DNA of 64,000 nucleotides from the NCBI GenBank assembly GCA_023205875.1, contig CP060761.1, forward strand, positions 248,001-312,000. The letters run 5' to 3'. This document shows, piece by piece, positions 49,065 through 58,763 of this stretch (positions within the stretch are counted from its first letter, which is position 1; each line of letters opens with the position of its first letter). This stretch comes from Chloropicon primus. Taxonomy: Eukaryota > Chlorophyta > Chloropicophyceae > Chloropicales > Chloropicaceae. The notes below the pieces were generated by a model that worked only from the letters and a program-made list of their open reading frames with translations, did not search any database and was not told the DNA's origin. The position numbers and the translations under genes were made by a program.

Positions 49065-52000
49065 ATGGCGTTCCGGGCGCAGGAGCACACGCTGTGCGGG
49101 TCCCTGGCGGCGAAGGTGATGCTTGCGAGAGCGGAGTGCCGAGCGATGGGCGTGGTGTCGCTGGCGTGCGGTCGAGAGAGGCGCAGGCACTGGACGAGGT
49201 TGCCCAGGAAGGTGGAGGCCTGGAGGGCGTATGCCTCGCCGGCGAGCGGCAGGACGAAGGGCGTTGTGTGGTGCGGGAGGAGGAGGCCCGAGGAGGGTCT
49301 GATGACATCTTTCGCGGCGCAGGAGGCTCGGACGGCGTCGCGCCAGGTGGCCGCGAGCGCCGGGGGGCCTGGCCAGTCCCACCGGAGCCTGCCCAAGTAC
49401 TTTGACTGGAAGGAGTCCGAGAAGCGGCTGTACGGGTGGTGGGAGTCCGAGGGCTGCTTTCGCCCCGTGGCCGAGAGGGACGGCTCCGGGGAGGGCAAGT
49501 TCGTGATGGCGATGCCTCCGCCGAACGTCACCGGTGCGCTTCACATGGGGCACGCCATGTTTGTCACGATCGAGGATATCATGGCCAGGTACGCGAGGAT
49601 GAAGGGGAAGGACGTGCTTTGGCTTCCCGGCACCGACCACGCGGGGATCGCGACTCAGATGGTCGTCGAGAAGAGCCTGGCGGCGGAAGGGGTCAAGAAG
49701 AACGATCTGGGAAGGGCCAAGTTCGTTGACAAGGTGTGGGAGTGGAAGGAGACGTACGGCCACAGGATCACGGACCAGCTGAGGGCCCTGGGGGCGAGCT
49801 GCGACTGGTCCAGGGAGAGCTTCACCCTTGACGAGAACCTCAGCAAGGCGGTCGGGGAGGCTTTCACGCGGCTCCACGAGGAGGGCTTGATTTACAGGGG
49901 GTCTTACATGGTCAACTGGTCGCCCAATTTGCAGACGGCGGTGTCCGACCTGGAGGTGGAATACGCCGACGAGAAGGGGACCTTGTACTTCTTCAAGTAC
50001 CCGGTCAGGGGCGGCGGGGGCGATGTGGAGTACCTTCCCGTGGCGACGAGCCGGCCGGAAACGATTTTGGGCGACACCGCCGTGGCCGTGAACCCAGAGG
50101 ACGGGAGGTTCAAGCACCTGATCGGCCACAAGGCGGTGGTGCCCTTTGTGGACAGGGAGGTGCCCATCATAGGCGACGAGGGCGTGGATATGGAGTTCGG
50201 AACGGGGGCCCTCAAAGTCACCCCGGCCCACGACATGAACGACTACAACCTGGGGAAGAAGCACGGTCTGAATTTCGTGAAGATCATGAACAAGGACGGA
50301 ACGCTGAACGAGGCCTCTGGCAAGTACGCCGGCCTGGACAGGTTCGAGGCCAGGGAGAGGATCTGGCAGGACATGTCCGATTCCGGGATGGCCATCAGGA
50401 CGGAAGAGTACGAGACGAGGGTCCCAAAATCTCAGAGGGGCGGGGAAGTCATCGAGCCCATGCTGAGCGAGCAGTGGTTCGTGGAAATGAAGCCGCTTGC
50501 GGATCCCGCGCTCAAGGCCGTGAAGGACGGCGAGATCCAGATCGTGCCACAGAGGTTCGAGAAGGTGTACAACAATTGGCTGGACAACATTCAGGACTGG
50601 TGCATTTCAAGGCAGCTGTGGTGGGGCCACAGAATCCCTGCCTGGTACGTCTACAACAGCAAAGAGGAAGCGGACTCGGGGTACAAGAACGGGCACGCCG
50701 GGAAGGATTACGTTGTCGCCTCCAGCGAGGAGGAGGCCTACGCCAAGGCCAAGGAAGCCCATGGCGACGGGGTCCACCTCGTGCAGGAGGAGGACGTCCT
50801 GGACACCTGGTTCTCCAGTAGCTTGTGGCCTTTCAGCACCCTGGGGTGGCCGAACCTCGAGAGCGCGGATTACAAGAGGTTTTACCCCACCTCCATGCTC
50901 GAGACGGGGCACGACATTCTTTTCTTCTGGGTCGCTAGGATGATCATGATGGGCATGCATCTCACCGGCGAGGTGCCGTTCCACACGGTGTACCTCCACG
51001 GTCTCATCAGGGACAAGGAGGGGAGGAAGATGTCCAAGACCTTGGGGAACGTCATCGACCCCCTCACGGTGATCGAGGAGTACGGAACCGATGCCCTCCG
51101 CTTCACGCTTGCCACGGGGACCACCCCTGGCCAGGACCTGAACCTCTCTCTCGAGAAGATCGAGTCCAGCAGGAATCTGGTGAACAAGGTCTGGAACGCT
51201 TCAAAGTTTGTCCTGTCGTGCCTCGAGAAGCTGGAGGGAGAAGGCTACGAGTGGTCCGAGGACTCTGTCGGGGCGTTCCCGGACGCAGAGTCCCTTCCCT
51301 TTGCCGAGCGTTGGATTCTCGCCGAGCTTGCCCACCTGGTCGAGGAGGTGGACAGGGCGCACGAGAGGCATGACATCGGGGAGGCGGGGAGGGCGGTGTA
51401 CAACTTCTTCTGGGGCCAGTTCGCGGACTGGTACCTCGAGATTGCGAAGACGAGGCTTTACAACGACGACAAGGCCGGGGCCCGGCAGTGCATGGACGTG
51501 CTCCTGCACGTGTTCCTCTCCTCCCTGCAGCTGCTGCACCCTTACATGCCTTTTGTAACGGAAGAGATCTGGCAGGTGTTGACGGGCAGGCAAGGCAGCA
51601 TCATGACGTCGAGCTGGCCGAGTCAAGATGGGAAGGACGAGGCCACCCGCGCCTCCTTCAGCGTCTTCCAGGAAGCGGTGAGATCGGTGAGGAACATCAG
51701 GGCCGAGCAGCAGGTCCCTGTGAACAAGAAGATCTCGGCCTTGTTCACGATCGATTCGGAGGGGCTCAAGTCCCAAGTCCTTTCCGAGGAAAAGGCCCTC
51801 CAGTTCCTGTGTAAAATAGAAGACCTCACTATCATTCGCAGGGAGGACGCAAAGTCTCTGAGCTCCGAGGAGCACATCGAGACCGTCGTCAACGACGGGT
51901 TCTGCGTTTACATTCCTTTGGCCGGTCTGGTGGATGCCGAGCAGGAGATCAGCAGGCTCGAGAGGCAGGCGGGGAAGATAGAGAAAGACCTCAAGACCCT

Positions 52001-52142
52001 CGAGTCCAGGCTGTCCTCTCCAAGTTTTGTCGAGAAGGCGCCCCAAAAGGTGGTGGACGAGACGAGGGGCAAGAGGGACGACCTGGCCCAGCAGTTGAGC
52101 ATGGTGAAGGGGCGCTTGGAGACCCTGAAGGTTGCTGCTTGA
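49065..52142 (+). CDS. VARS2: valyl-tRNA synthetase, organelle-targeted bacterial type
   Basis: Charges tRNA-Val. It has 1025 residues including a presequence of about 100 residues rich in Arg/Ala/Ser (MAFRAQEHTLCGSLAAKVML). The class I signatures are NVTGALHMGHA (about 150-160) and KMSKTLGNVIDP (about 655). A connective peptide editing domain follows YMVNWSPNLQTAVSDLEVEY, with TSRPETILGDTAV and HDMNDYNLG. The C-terminus is the coiled-coil tRNA-binding arm (DAEQEISRLERQAGKIEKDL). Length and order fit bacterial ValS plus a transit peptide, so plastid and/or mitochondrial use is inferred. Gene symbol by function only. Confidence 0.95.
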   Translation: MAFRAQEHTLCGSLAAKVMLARAECRAMGVVSLACGRERRRHWTRLPRKVEAWRAYASPASGRTKGVVWCGRRRPEEGLMTSFAAQEARTASRQVAASAGGPGQSHRSLPKYFDWKESEKRLYGWWESEGCFRPVAERDGSGEGKFVMAMPPPNVTGALHMGHAMFVTIEDIMARYARMKGKDVLWLPGTDHAGIATQMVVEKSLAAEGVKKNDLGRAKFVDKVWEWKETYGHRITDQLRALGASCDWSRESFTLDENLSKAVGEAFTRLHEEGLIYRGSYMVNWSPNLQTAVSDLEVEYADEKGTLYFFKYPVRGGGGDVEYLPVATSRPETILGDTAVAVNPEDGRFKHLIGHKAVVPFVDREVPIIGDEGVDMEFGTGALKVTPAHDMNDYNLGKKHGLNFVKIMNKDGTLNEASGKYAGLDRFEARERIWQDMSDSGMAIRTEEYETRVPKSQRGGEVIEPMLSEQWFVEMKPLADPALKAVKDGEIQIVPQRFEKVYNNWLDNIQDWCISRQLWWGHRIPAWYVYNSKEEADSGYKNGHAGKDYVVASSEEEAYAKAKEAHGDGVHLVQEEDVLDTWFSSSLWPFSTLGWPNLESADYKRFYPTSMLETGHDILFFWVARMIMMGMHLTGEVPFHTVYLHGLIRDKEGRKMSKTLGNVIDPLTVIEEYGTDALRFTLATGTTPGQDLNLSLEKIESSRNLVNKVWNASKFVLSCLEKLEGEGYEWSEDSVGAFPDAESLPFAERWILAELAHLVEEVDRAHERHDIGEAGRAVYNFFWGQFADWYLEIAKTRLYNDDKAGARQCMDVLLHVFLSSLQLLHPYMPFVTEEIWQVLTGRQGSIMTSSWPSQDGKDEATRASFSVFQEAVRSVRNIRAEQQVPVNKKISALFTIDSEGLKSQVLSEEKALQFLCKIEDLTIIRREDAKSLSSEEHIETVVNDGFCVYIPLAGLVDAEQEISRLERQAGKIEKDLKTLESRLSSPSFVEKAPQKVVDETRGKRDDLAQQLSMVKGRLETLKVAA

Positions 52143-52220
52143 GTAGTCTATAAATAATACCGGGGTAACGAATTGCGATTCATATCATGCTCACTTGTTG
52201 TTCCTCTTTCCAAAAACTTA

Positions 52221-53007
52221 TCAGGCGGACGCAAGGAAGGCTCCAACAAACTTCTCCACATCTCCGGCAGTCTTGCAAGTCTCGAGCTCTGAGTCCAGCC
52301 TTGCCGTCGGCTTGCCTATTCCCCACTTCATCAGGGTGGGAACGCCCGTGAGCTTGAACGTCTCGTCCTTCCTCAGCACGTGCTCAGGATCCTTCCACCT
52401 GTGCGAAAGGGAACGCGAAGAAGGCCAGTCAGTTGGAGTCAGCAAGTGCTCTACTGCCGCAAACAAGTTCCCCCGGGCTTCCGGCCCGTGCTGCGCTCGC
52501 ACTTACGTTGGCCTGTCGCCCACATCAACCTCTATCACGGTGTACCCCTTCCCCTCAATCATGGAGTAGATCACCGGGGAAGCTATTCTGCAGTCTGGGC
52601 ACCAGCTCTCGCCGGTGTCCTTGTCGTCGCCGGCCACGAAGAGCACCAACACCTTTGGATTCCCTCCGTATCGGTTCAATATTCCTTTCATCTTCTTCAC
52701 CGTCGTCTTCACGCGAAGCGTTCTGGAAAACACGCGAGGGCAACGAGGCAAGCCAGCGTTAGTCACGTCACATCGCGCCACGAGACCACGCCCACGCCTG
52801 ACGAGGGTGATGCGTCGAAGCACACTAAAAGCCCAAAAGCCAAAAAAAAGTGGTTGAGAAACTTGGCACCAACACCACCCACCTTCTGAGTCCCTCCGCG
52901 AATCTGGACGTCAGGACGTAGGACAAGAGAGCCACCGATGCGCCGACCGCTGCAGCATACGCTGCGAAGCTCGGGTGAGCAAAGCCTTTCTTCAACATAC
53001 CCAACAT
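52221..53007 (-). CDS. TRP14/TXNDC17-like thioredoxin with N-terminal membrane anchor, three exons
   Basis: Minus-strand exons 53007-52883, 52722-52507 and 52398-52221 give 172 residues. Introns are 160 and 108 nt (GTGGGT...TTCCAG, GTAAGT...GCACAG). The junction GDRPT/WKDPEHVLRK reproduces the conserved Y-WKDP step of TXNDC17. The active site is SWCPDC as in TRP14, followed by IASPVIYSMI, and the cis-Pro segment is LTGVPTLMKWG. Exon 1 adds KKGFAHPSFAAYAAAVGASV and ALLSYVLTSRF, one membrane segment not found in cytosolic TRP14, so the domain is probably tethered to a membrane. TRP14 reduces cystine and persulfides in animals; the role here is inferred. Confidence 0.85.
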
Positions 53008-54058
53008 CTTCCTCCTCACTTGGGCTTGGTCGTGACCCTTTCCTTCCTCTCCAGAACAAAACAAAACAAAACGACGGCAAGTCAGTCAACCCAATCATGG
53101 ACACTTCCTCCCTCACTCGAATGGCAGCAGCAGCAGCAGCACCCAATTCATTCCTCACGCCGCTCGTCAACACGTTGCCGTCTCAATAGCAACCCAACCA
53201 TCGACAAGGACAAGGACAAGGGAAGAGGTTTCCGTCGTAGTGCGCGAGAGTTTGGGCGACAGAGCACAACGAAGAGAAGGCGACGATGGCGATGCCGCCG
53301 CCGACGACGACTATGGCCGAGCCCTCACCTCTCGTCTGACCCAAACAACCTCTTCGTCTCGTCTGTCACTCGGAGTGAGTCAGGTCAGGCCCCATCACAA
53401 CACGACGCAGCACAAGATGGTGACGACGCCGGAACAGAAAGAAAGAGAGAGAGAGATGAGAGAGCGGGAGGAAGCAGATGACATGATTCCCTCGGTGTTG
53501 CCTCGTGCGCTCCGCGTTGCCTCGTGCGCTTTCTCTTGCGCTTTCTCTTGGCACTCACCTCCTTCCCTTCCTCTCCTGATCTGTGTGGCGGGAGATCACT
53601 CAGAGCGTTTCATTGGGCGACCGCCGGCGAGGAAAGGAACGAGGTAAGGGAAGCTGCTCCGGGAGGGACGGGGGAAAGGGAGGGGGAGGGGAGAGGGAGA
53701 CACGTCGATGCGTTACGATTTTACCTCTCGATCGACCTCTTGATCGAAAGATTTGGACCAAGTTTGAGGATGGGGTGGACTAAAAACGTTTTGAGTTCTT
53801 TTTCGTGTTTTTTGGGAAAGGTAGAGGTAAGTGGAAGAAGTTTTGAGGCGAGGAGGGGAGAGGACGGGAGGGAGGGACACATCGACGGATTATTCGTGTC
53901 TTTATCTTTCCGTCGACCCCTCGGACGAAACGAACGACGTCCTGAAAAGAATTCATTCACTCATTCTTCATGCCTTTTGCTTGCTCCGTTTTGCTTTGGT
54001 TGTTTTGTGTGATCTGTGGACCTCAGGAGGCAGAGGGGTTGAGGAGAGAGGCGTGAGG
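53008..54058. other. intergenic region, possible 5' UTR intron of carrier gene
   Basis: Mostly purine-rich simple sequence and a GCA tract (53123-53141). A donor GTAGAG/GTAAGTG at 53827 and acceptor GGACCTCAG at 54026 suggest a leader intron for the carrier gene. Motif copies occur at about 53725-53765 (weak) and 53896-53926 (good); the second would lie inside that intron, so one of the two interpretations is wrong. No coding gene is supported. Confidence 0.45.
53896..53926 (+). promoter_or_regulatory. recurrent upstream motif, carrier gene copy
   Basis: GTGTCTTTAT followed by CTTTCCGTCGACCCCTCGG, about 135-165 bases upstream of the carrier ATG. Confidence 0.4.
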
Positions 54059-55120
54059 ATGGACAGCATCAAAGGGATGTCGACGATGGGACCCGTGACG
54101 GGGCAGGCGACCGCGATTGGGCAAGGACTTGCAAGGTATCGGTTCTGGACCATGCAGAACGAGGGTGCGAGGAGGAAGGAGACGGTGGAGAGCGGCAAAG
54201 GGTCGGCGGCTGCTCCTGAGATGTGTTACGTTGCATCCAAGAAGGAGGTGGAGCTCTCTGAGGTGCTGAAGAAGGCGGCGAACAGGGCTATCGGCGGAGG
54301 AGTTGCGGGTGCTGCGGCTATGGCGATCAACGTGAGTACCCTGATGTGGATCCGCACGACGGTGAACTTCCAGTACAGATACGGCATGAGCACCGGGGAG
54401 GCGCTGAGGCACCTTTACAAGGACGGCGGTGGCGGACTGAGCGGCTTGACCCGCTTCTACAGGGGCTACTTTCCTGCCCTCATGCAAGGTCCTTTGGCCA
54501 GGTTCGGAGATACCGCCGCCAACGCTGGTGTGATGGCGTACTTTGATAGCTACGAGGAGACTCAGGAGCTTCCAGTCCTGGTGAAGACCCTCGGTGCGTC
54601 GGCCGCGGCCTCGGGAATGAGAATCTTCCTCATGCCAATCGACGCGTGGAAGACCACCAAGCAAGTGGAGGGAGCTGCCGGACTCTCCAAGCTCATCGGC
54701 AAGGTGAGAACCAACGGGCCGACCGTGTTGTGGCACGGAGCATTGGGCGCAGCCTCGGCCACCTTCGTGGGCCACTACCCATGGTGGTCGGTCTACAACG
54801 CCTTGAACGAGTACCTGCCGCAATACGATAGGAAGACCGATTTTGGCATGTACCTGGGAAGGAGTGCCGTCATTGGTTTCGCAGCTTCCGTGACTTCGGA
54901 CTCGATCTCGAACCCGATCAGGGTCCTCAAGACGTACAGGCAGACCAGCACGGAGAAGATCTCTTACATGGAGGCCGCGCAGGCTGTGATTGCCAAGGAG
55001 GGCTTTGGTGGGTTCTGGACGAGAGGTCTTTCCACAAAGATTGTCGCAAACGGACTGCAAGGAATCATGTTCAGCGTTGGTTACAAGTACTTCACCGAGC
55101 TCATATTCAGCAAAAAGTAA
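54059..55120 (+). CDS. mitochondrial carrier (SLC25-like) protein
   Basis: A 353-residue carrier-like protein. Signature Px[D/E]xx[K/R] motifs are seen at the ends of odd helices: MPIDAWKTTKQ and NPIRVLKTYRQTS. There are Gly-rich helices (GGGVAGAAAMAINVSTLMW), matrix-helix blocks FYRGYFPALMQGPLARFGD and GFGGFWTRGLSTKIVANGL, and six likely membrane spans. The first repeat's motif is degenerate (LMWIRTTVN), which sets it apart from metabolite carriers of known specificity, so no substrate is proposed. The start is the first ATG after a likely 5' UTR intron acceptor at 54026. It is followed tail-to-tail by the HARE-HTH gene, with module flank between. Confidence 0.8.
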   Translation: MDSIKGMSTMGPVTGQATAIGQGLARYRFWTMQNEGARRKETVESGKGSAAAPEMCYVASKKEVELSEVLKKAANRAIGGGVAGAAAMAINVSTLMWIRTTVNFQYRYGMSTGEALRHLYKDGGGGLSGLTRFYRGYFPALMQGPLARFGDTAANAGVMAYFDSYEETQELPVLVKTLGASAAASGMRIFLMPIDAWKTTKQVEGAAGLSKLIGKVRTNGPTVLWHGALGAASATFVGHYPWWSVYNALNEYLPQYDRKTDFGMYLGRSAVIGFAASVTSDSISNPIRVLKTYRQTSTEKISYMEAAQAVIAKEGFGGFWTRGLSTKIVANGLQGIMFSVGYKYFTELIFSKK

Positions 55121-55189
55121 GAGGAGGAGACCATGGGCCGACTCAAGGCGTTGTAATCAATCCACCACCCCCTTCGATGGTCTTCTCTA

Positions 55190-55770
55190 AAGGTTTTCTC
55201 CTGAGGACTGGCCTGGGTGATCGATTGGGAGAGGAGAGAGAGGAGAGGAGAGGAGTAACGCACGCGGTCTCGTGCCGTCGTTGGCGGTGGATGAGAAGAA
55301 GAAAAACCAAGGTGGCACAGAGCCTAAAGAGTGATGACATTTGTATCTAACATCTACATTTTGTTCATCCAGGCTTGTATGCTCTGTGCATAGGAATCTC
55401 CCTCTTCACTCTTCCTCCTTGACCTTGACGATGGGGGCCGTCTTGCTTCGTGTTCTTGTTCTCTTCGACGACGGACGACGAGGAGCCTTGCAGAGCCCGA
55501 CCTCTTCCAGGTACTCTCTCTTCACAATGCATTGTTCCTTGTCGCTCAGCTTAAGAGATGCGTCAGCAAAGATGATCCTCAACGCCTCGTTGTAGTCCGC
55601 GATCTCCCTCTTCTTCTCCGGCGACTTGCTGTCATAACGCTGGGCCTCCTGCACTGCGCTGGCGTACTCCTCCTCCGTCATCAGGCCGGACTCGAGAGCC
55701 TCTCTCAAATCCAAAGCATAGGGAGAAGGAGAAGGAGATCTCGTCGTCTTCATGTTGTTGTTGGTGGTGG
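55190..55770 (-). repeat. dispersed module, copy 3 (3' part)
   Basis: From 55190 to about 55424 this is nearly identical to 22555-22790 beyond the stop codon of copy 2. The coding part to about 55770 is similar but clearly more diverged. Homology ends where the HARE-HTH coding sequence begins. Confidence 0.85.
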
Positions 55771-56623
55771 TGGCGTTGGAATTCTGCTCATTGAGGTTGT
55801 CGGCGGATGATTGATTCAAGTATTCCTTGGCAATTGCATATATTCCGCGTTCAGTGCGAACAAAGCGGGGGCTCTGTGCACAAGCAGATCTGACAGTTTT
55901 CCGCATTCTCTTCGGATCAGTACAGACAGAACCATCTTTTCGCTTGAACACATACAACTTCTTGGCCCGGATCCGACCAAAGATCTCCTTCACGTGCAAG
56001 CTCCCTCCCGCATCTTGAAGAACGCGGTAGATGGCATCCCGAAGTGGTGAGGTGCTGACAGCACCTTGAGTATTGGACCCATTCAAGTATTTCTTGGCAA
56101 TGGCATATATTCCACGTTCAGTGCGAACAAAGAGGGGGCTCTGTGTACAAGCAGTCCCGACAAGTCTCCGCATTCTCTCCGGATCAGTACAGACAGAACG
56201 ATCCCGACGCCTGAACACATGTAGCTTCTTGGCCCGGATCCGGCCAAGGATCTCTTTGGTGTGCAAGGCTCTCCCTCCCGCATCTTGAAGAACGCGATAG
56301 ATGGCATCCCGAAGCGTTCTCTTTCCATTGCGAGTCCTGAAAGGACGTGCGTTGCCTCTTATCATAGTCACCTTCTCTGACGCTGGCTCAGGCTGAAAAG
56401 ACGAACCCGCACCACCACTATCCTCCTCACTGTCGCTCTCCTCTTCGATGATCGTCGTAGAGCCCGTCGAGAAGCTCGCCAAACACTCTCCGTCCACGTC
56501 CATGGCGACGACACCTGGGGGCAACCCTCCCTTGTCGTCACCACCGTCGGCGGCCCTCGCCGCGATCATCGCCGCCGTCGACCTGGTGCGTGTCCAGCAT
56601 CTCTGTCTCGTGGGACGCCTCAT
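55406..56623 (-). CDS. protein with two HARE-HTH domains and the module C-terminal domain
   Basis: 405 residues from the ATG at 56623. An acidic region (EEESDSEEDSGG) comes before two tandem winged-helix domains, each with LRDAIYRVLQDAGG, (H)(T/V)KEI(L/F)GRIRAKKL and a closing VRTERGIYAIAK(K/E)YLN. This is the HARE-HTH pattern (HB1, ASXL, RNA polymerase delta, restriction endonucleases), a fold linked to sensing DNA or chromatin modification state. The C-terminal 125 residues (MKTTRSPSPSPYALDL onward) are the domain found alone in the copies at 19.4 and 22.8 kb. Likely nuclear. The start choice is uncertain: MIAARAADGG and MDVDGECLAS are alternatives. A motif copy at 56803-56833 lies upstream. 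Confidence 0.85.
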   Translation of the reverse strand: MRRPTRQRCWTRTRSTAAMIAARAADGGDDKGGLPPGVVAMDVDGECLASFSTGSTTIIEEESDSEEDSGGAGSSFQPEPASEKVTMIRGNARPFRTRNGKRTLRDAIYRVLQDAGGRALHTKEILGRIRAKKLHVFRRRDRSVCTDPERMRRLVGTACTQSPLFVRTERGIYAIAKKYLNGSNTQGAVSTSPLRDAIYRVLQDAGGSLHVKEIFGRIRAKKLYVFKRKDGSVCTDPKRMRKTVRSACAQSPRFVRTERGIYAIAKEYLNQSSADNLNEQNSNATTTNNNMKTTRSPSPSPYALDLREALESGLMTEEEYASAVQEAQRYDSKSPEKKREIADYNEALRIIFADASLKLSDKEQCIVKREYLEEVGLCKAPRRPSSKRTRTRSKTAPIVKVKEEE

Positions 56624-57006
56624 AATGAAACAAAGCACCGCACGACACTGCGCAGCTCGACGAAGACTTGCCTTCCTCTTCCTCGTCACACAACCGAGCC
56701 AACAACTCACGAAACAAACTTCGAGGCAACCTCCTGTAACGCCTGTCGTAGCAAAGAGAGCGAGCGAGCGAGAGGACCACTCCGTGCGCCAAAACCTTCA
56801 ACCGAGGTATCAATCGAAAGCCCGTGAGACGCCCTTCCGTTCTTTTCACACCTCCTCCCCTTCGCCGTCCCCGTCCGCGCACAAAGTCCTCGACAAACCA
56901 AGCCCTCTGCCCGCCATGCGCCGACAAAATCTGAGAGCGTTATCTATTCAAGAGAAGTTCCCTCAAATCCCCCAAATCCTGGGCAGGGAGCAGGCGAAGC
57001 AGGAGG
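56624..57006. other. divergent region between HARE-HTH gene and mL53-like gene
   Basis: Contains a strong minus-oriented recurrent motif at 56803-56833 and AGCGAGCGAGCGAGAG near 56758. No gene is supported. Confidence 0.45.
56803..56833 (-). promoter_or_regulatory. recurrent upstream motif, HARE-HTH gene copy
   Basis: On the minus strand: GGCGTCTCACGGG followed by CTTTCGATTGATACCTCGG, about 180-210 bases upstream of the chosen ATG. Confidence 0.5.
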
Positions 57007-57812
57007 ATGGCAGACAAGCTACGTTTCGTTCGCGAGGTCCTCGTGCGTTACTGTCCCTGGGAGCGGAGGTCGACATCAGCAAGGTGCGCGTCTCTTCCTT
57101 CCTTCTTTCCTTCGTCGTCCTCTCTTCCTCTCCACCTCCTTGGCGGCTTCGTTTTCTCGTCCTCTGACATGCCTTTCTGCTCATGGTCATGGTCATGGTC
57201 ATGGTCATGCTGTTCTCTCTCCTGCGGCGGGACAGAGAGTTCCTCCACTGGTGCCAGCTCAACAAGTCGGTCCAACAGTTAGAAGACTGCAAGGTCAAGG
57301 TGGAGCTCATTCACTCGGACTTCACGCCGTACGCAAAGATAGAATACGGTAAGGGGTTGCTGCCCTGAGGAGGGAGGGCGGAGAACCTCCAGTGACATGG
57401 AGTCTGGAGGCTTGGCCCTGGTGTTTGGTGCCCATCACACAAGTCAGGGGGTGTGGGAGGTCCTCGGGTATTGTTCTGCTTGTTTCTGACGCCACCTTGT
57501 CGTTCTTGTCACCATCCCTTTGCGGTGCGCGTACCAGTGAATGGGCAGTTTGAGGAGCTCAACCATAAGATGTACACGTCGCGGATGATCGAGCACGTCC
57601 TGTCCCAGTGTGACTTGGTTTCGGAGGGGAAACAGATTTGGGAAGAGGAAGATTGGGACGACTACGCGTATCAAGCGGAGGCGGCAGCGGATCAAACGTG
57701 GCGAGACTGGTCCTTCGACCGGGAGCTCTTAGACCTTGTGGTGATGGGCGAGGACTACCCTGCGGACGACGCGGAGGCGAGAGGCTCTCAAGATCAAGAA
57801 GACCAAAAGTAA
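57007..57812 (+). CDS. putative mitochondrial ribosomal protein mL53, three exons
   Basis: Exons 57007-57083, 57236-57348 and 57538-57812 give 154 residues. Introns are 152 and 189 nt with GTGCGC...GGACAG and GTAAGG...TACCAG borders. Joined frames read KLRFVREVLVRYCPWERRST, SAREFLHWCQLNKS, VKVELIHSDFTPYAKIEYVN and GQFEELNHKMYTSRMIEHVL. The pattern of an N-terminal strand ending in (F/C)P, a Ser-Ala-Arg-x-Phe-Leu helix and a final strand with a Gly turn is that of the L53/mL53 family of the mitochondrial large subunit. The C-terminal 60 residues are acidic and not part of that domain. No clear presequence, which is acceptable for mL53. The assignment is tentative. Confidence 0.6.
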
Positions 57813-58049
57813 TGGGGGGGAGGGGACGTCACCGAAGCGCCTGCAAAGGGAAGGGGAAGGGCGCATCGGAGTGTAAAATAGTGCAGCTGTAAATAAACTA
57901 ATCACCTCGAAGGGAAACCGATAATCCACGTCGACGCAAGCGGACGCAGGCACAGGACACCCGTGGGTGCTTAGGCCTTTGGGAAGAAGAAAGCAAGGTA
58001 CAAATCATATGACACAAAAGAAAGACCAAATCTTATTTTCATTGCATCC
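57813..58049. other. 3' flank of mL53-like gene and edge of ankyrin relic
   Basis: Presumed 3' UTRs. Nothing else is seen. Confidence 0.4.
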
Positions 58050-58763
58050 GGCATTCAACGCTTGCAAGTGCGCCAGTGCGGTTAAAAATGAACGTTTCGA
58101 CGTCAACGTGACCATTCTTCTCAGCTTCCGTGGCGCAATCCACAACGTCCCAATCACAAGGCGGGTCCTGGCTTAAAGCCCACTCGAGAACGTCAAGGTG
58201 ACCTCCGCGAGCTGCCCAATAACAAGTCCTCCTGTCCCAAGGGCAAGGCGGATTCTGTCTTCGAGCCCACCTCAGGACATCAAGGTTACCTCAGTAGCTG
58301 CATAAGCGCAAGTCGCCACGTCCCAAGGACAGGGTGGATTCTGACTGCGTGCCCACTGCAGGGCCTCGAGGTAACCTCCTCGAGCTATCTCATGACAAGT
58401 GTCCTCGTTCCACGGGCAAGGTGGGGTCTGACTACGAAGCCACCTCAGGACGTCAAGGTGGCCTCCTTTAGCTGCCGCTTCACATGTTCACTCGCCCCAA
58501 GGGCAAGACGGGTCTTGATTCCGAACCCATCGAAGGACATGAAGGTGCCCTTCTCTAGCTGCCTGGTCACAAGTCTCCTCGTCCAAATCGCAAGGCGGGG
58601 TCTGACTACGAAGCCACTGAAGAACGCCAAGGTGACCTCCTTCCGCTGCCGCGGAGCAGGTCTCCTCATCCCAATCACAAGGCTGATCCTGACTTCGAAG
58701 CTGCTGCAGGAGGTCTAGGCGACCATTTTGGGCTGCCTTGGAACAAGTCCAATCACTCGAACC
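58050..58763 (-). pseudogene. decayed ankyrin-repeat tail of the adjacent gene
   Basis: Directly beyond the stop of the ankyrin gene and in the same frame, the minus strand continues as recognisable repeats: SDWTCSKAAQNGRLDLLQQL, SQDQPCDWDEETCSAAAEGG and LRSQTPPC. After about 160 codons the frame is broken by at least one further in-frame TGA (in the segment CPWGE-stop-TCEAAAKGG) and later shifts. The final units, near 58050-58180, keep words such as EWALSQDPPC and EKNGHVDVE. The opening words match the starts of the two internal blocks of the live gene, so the gene once had a fourth block. Alternatively this is the 3' UTR of a recently shortened allele. Confidence 0.7.

Noticed and set aside
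58445-58678. Separate small gene in the ankyrin tail
   Set aside because: It is an off-frame reading of decayed ankyrin repeats.
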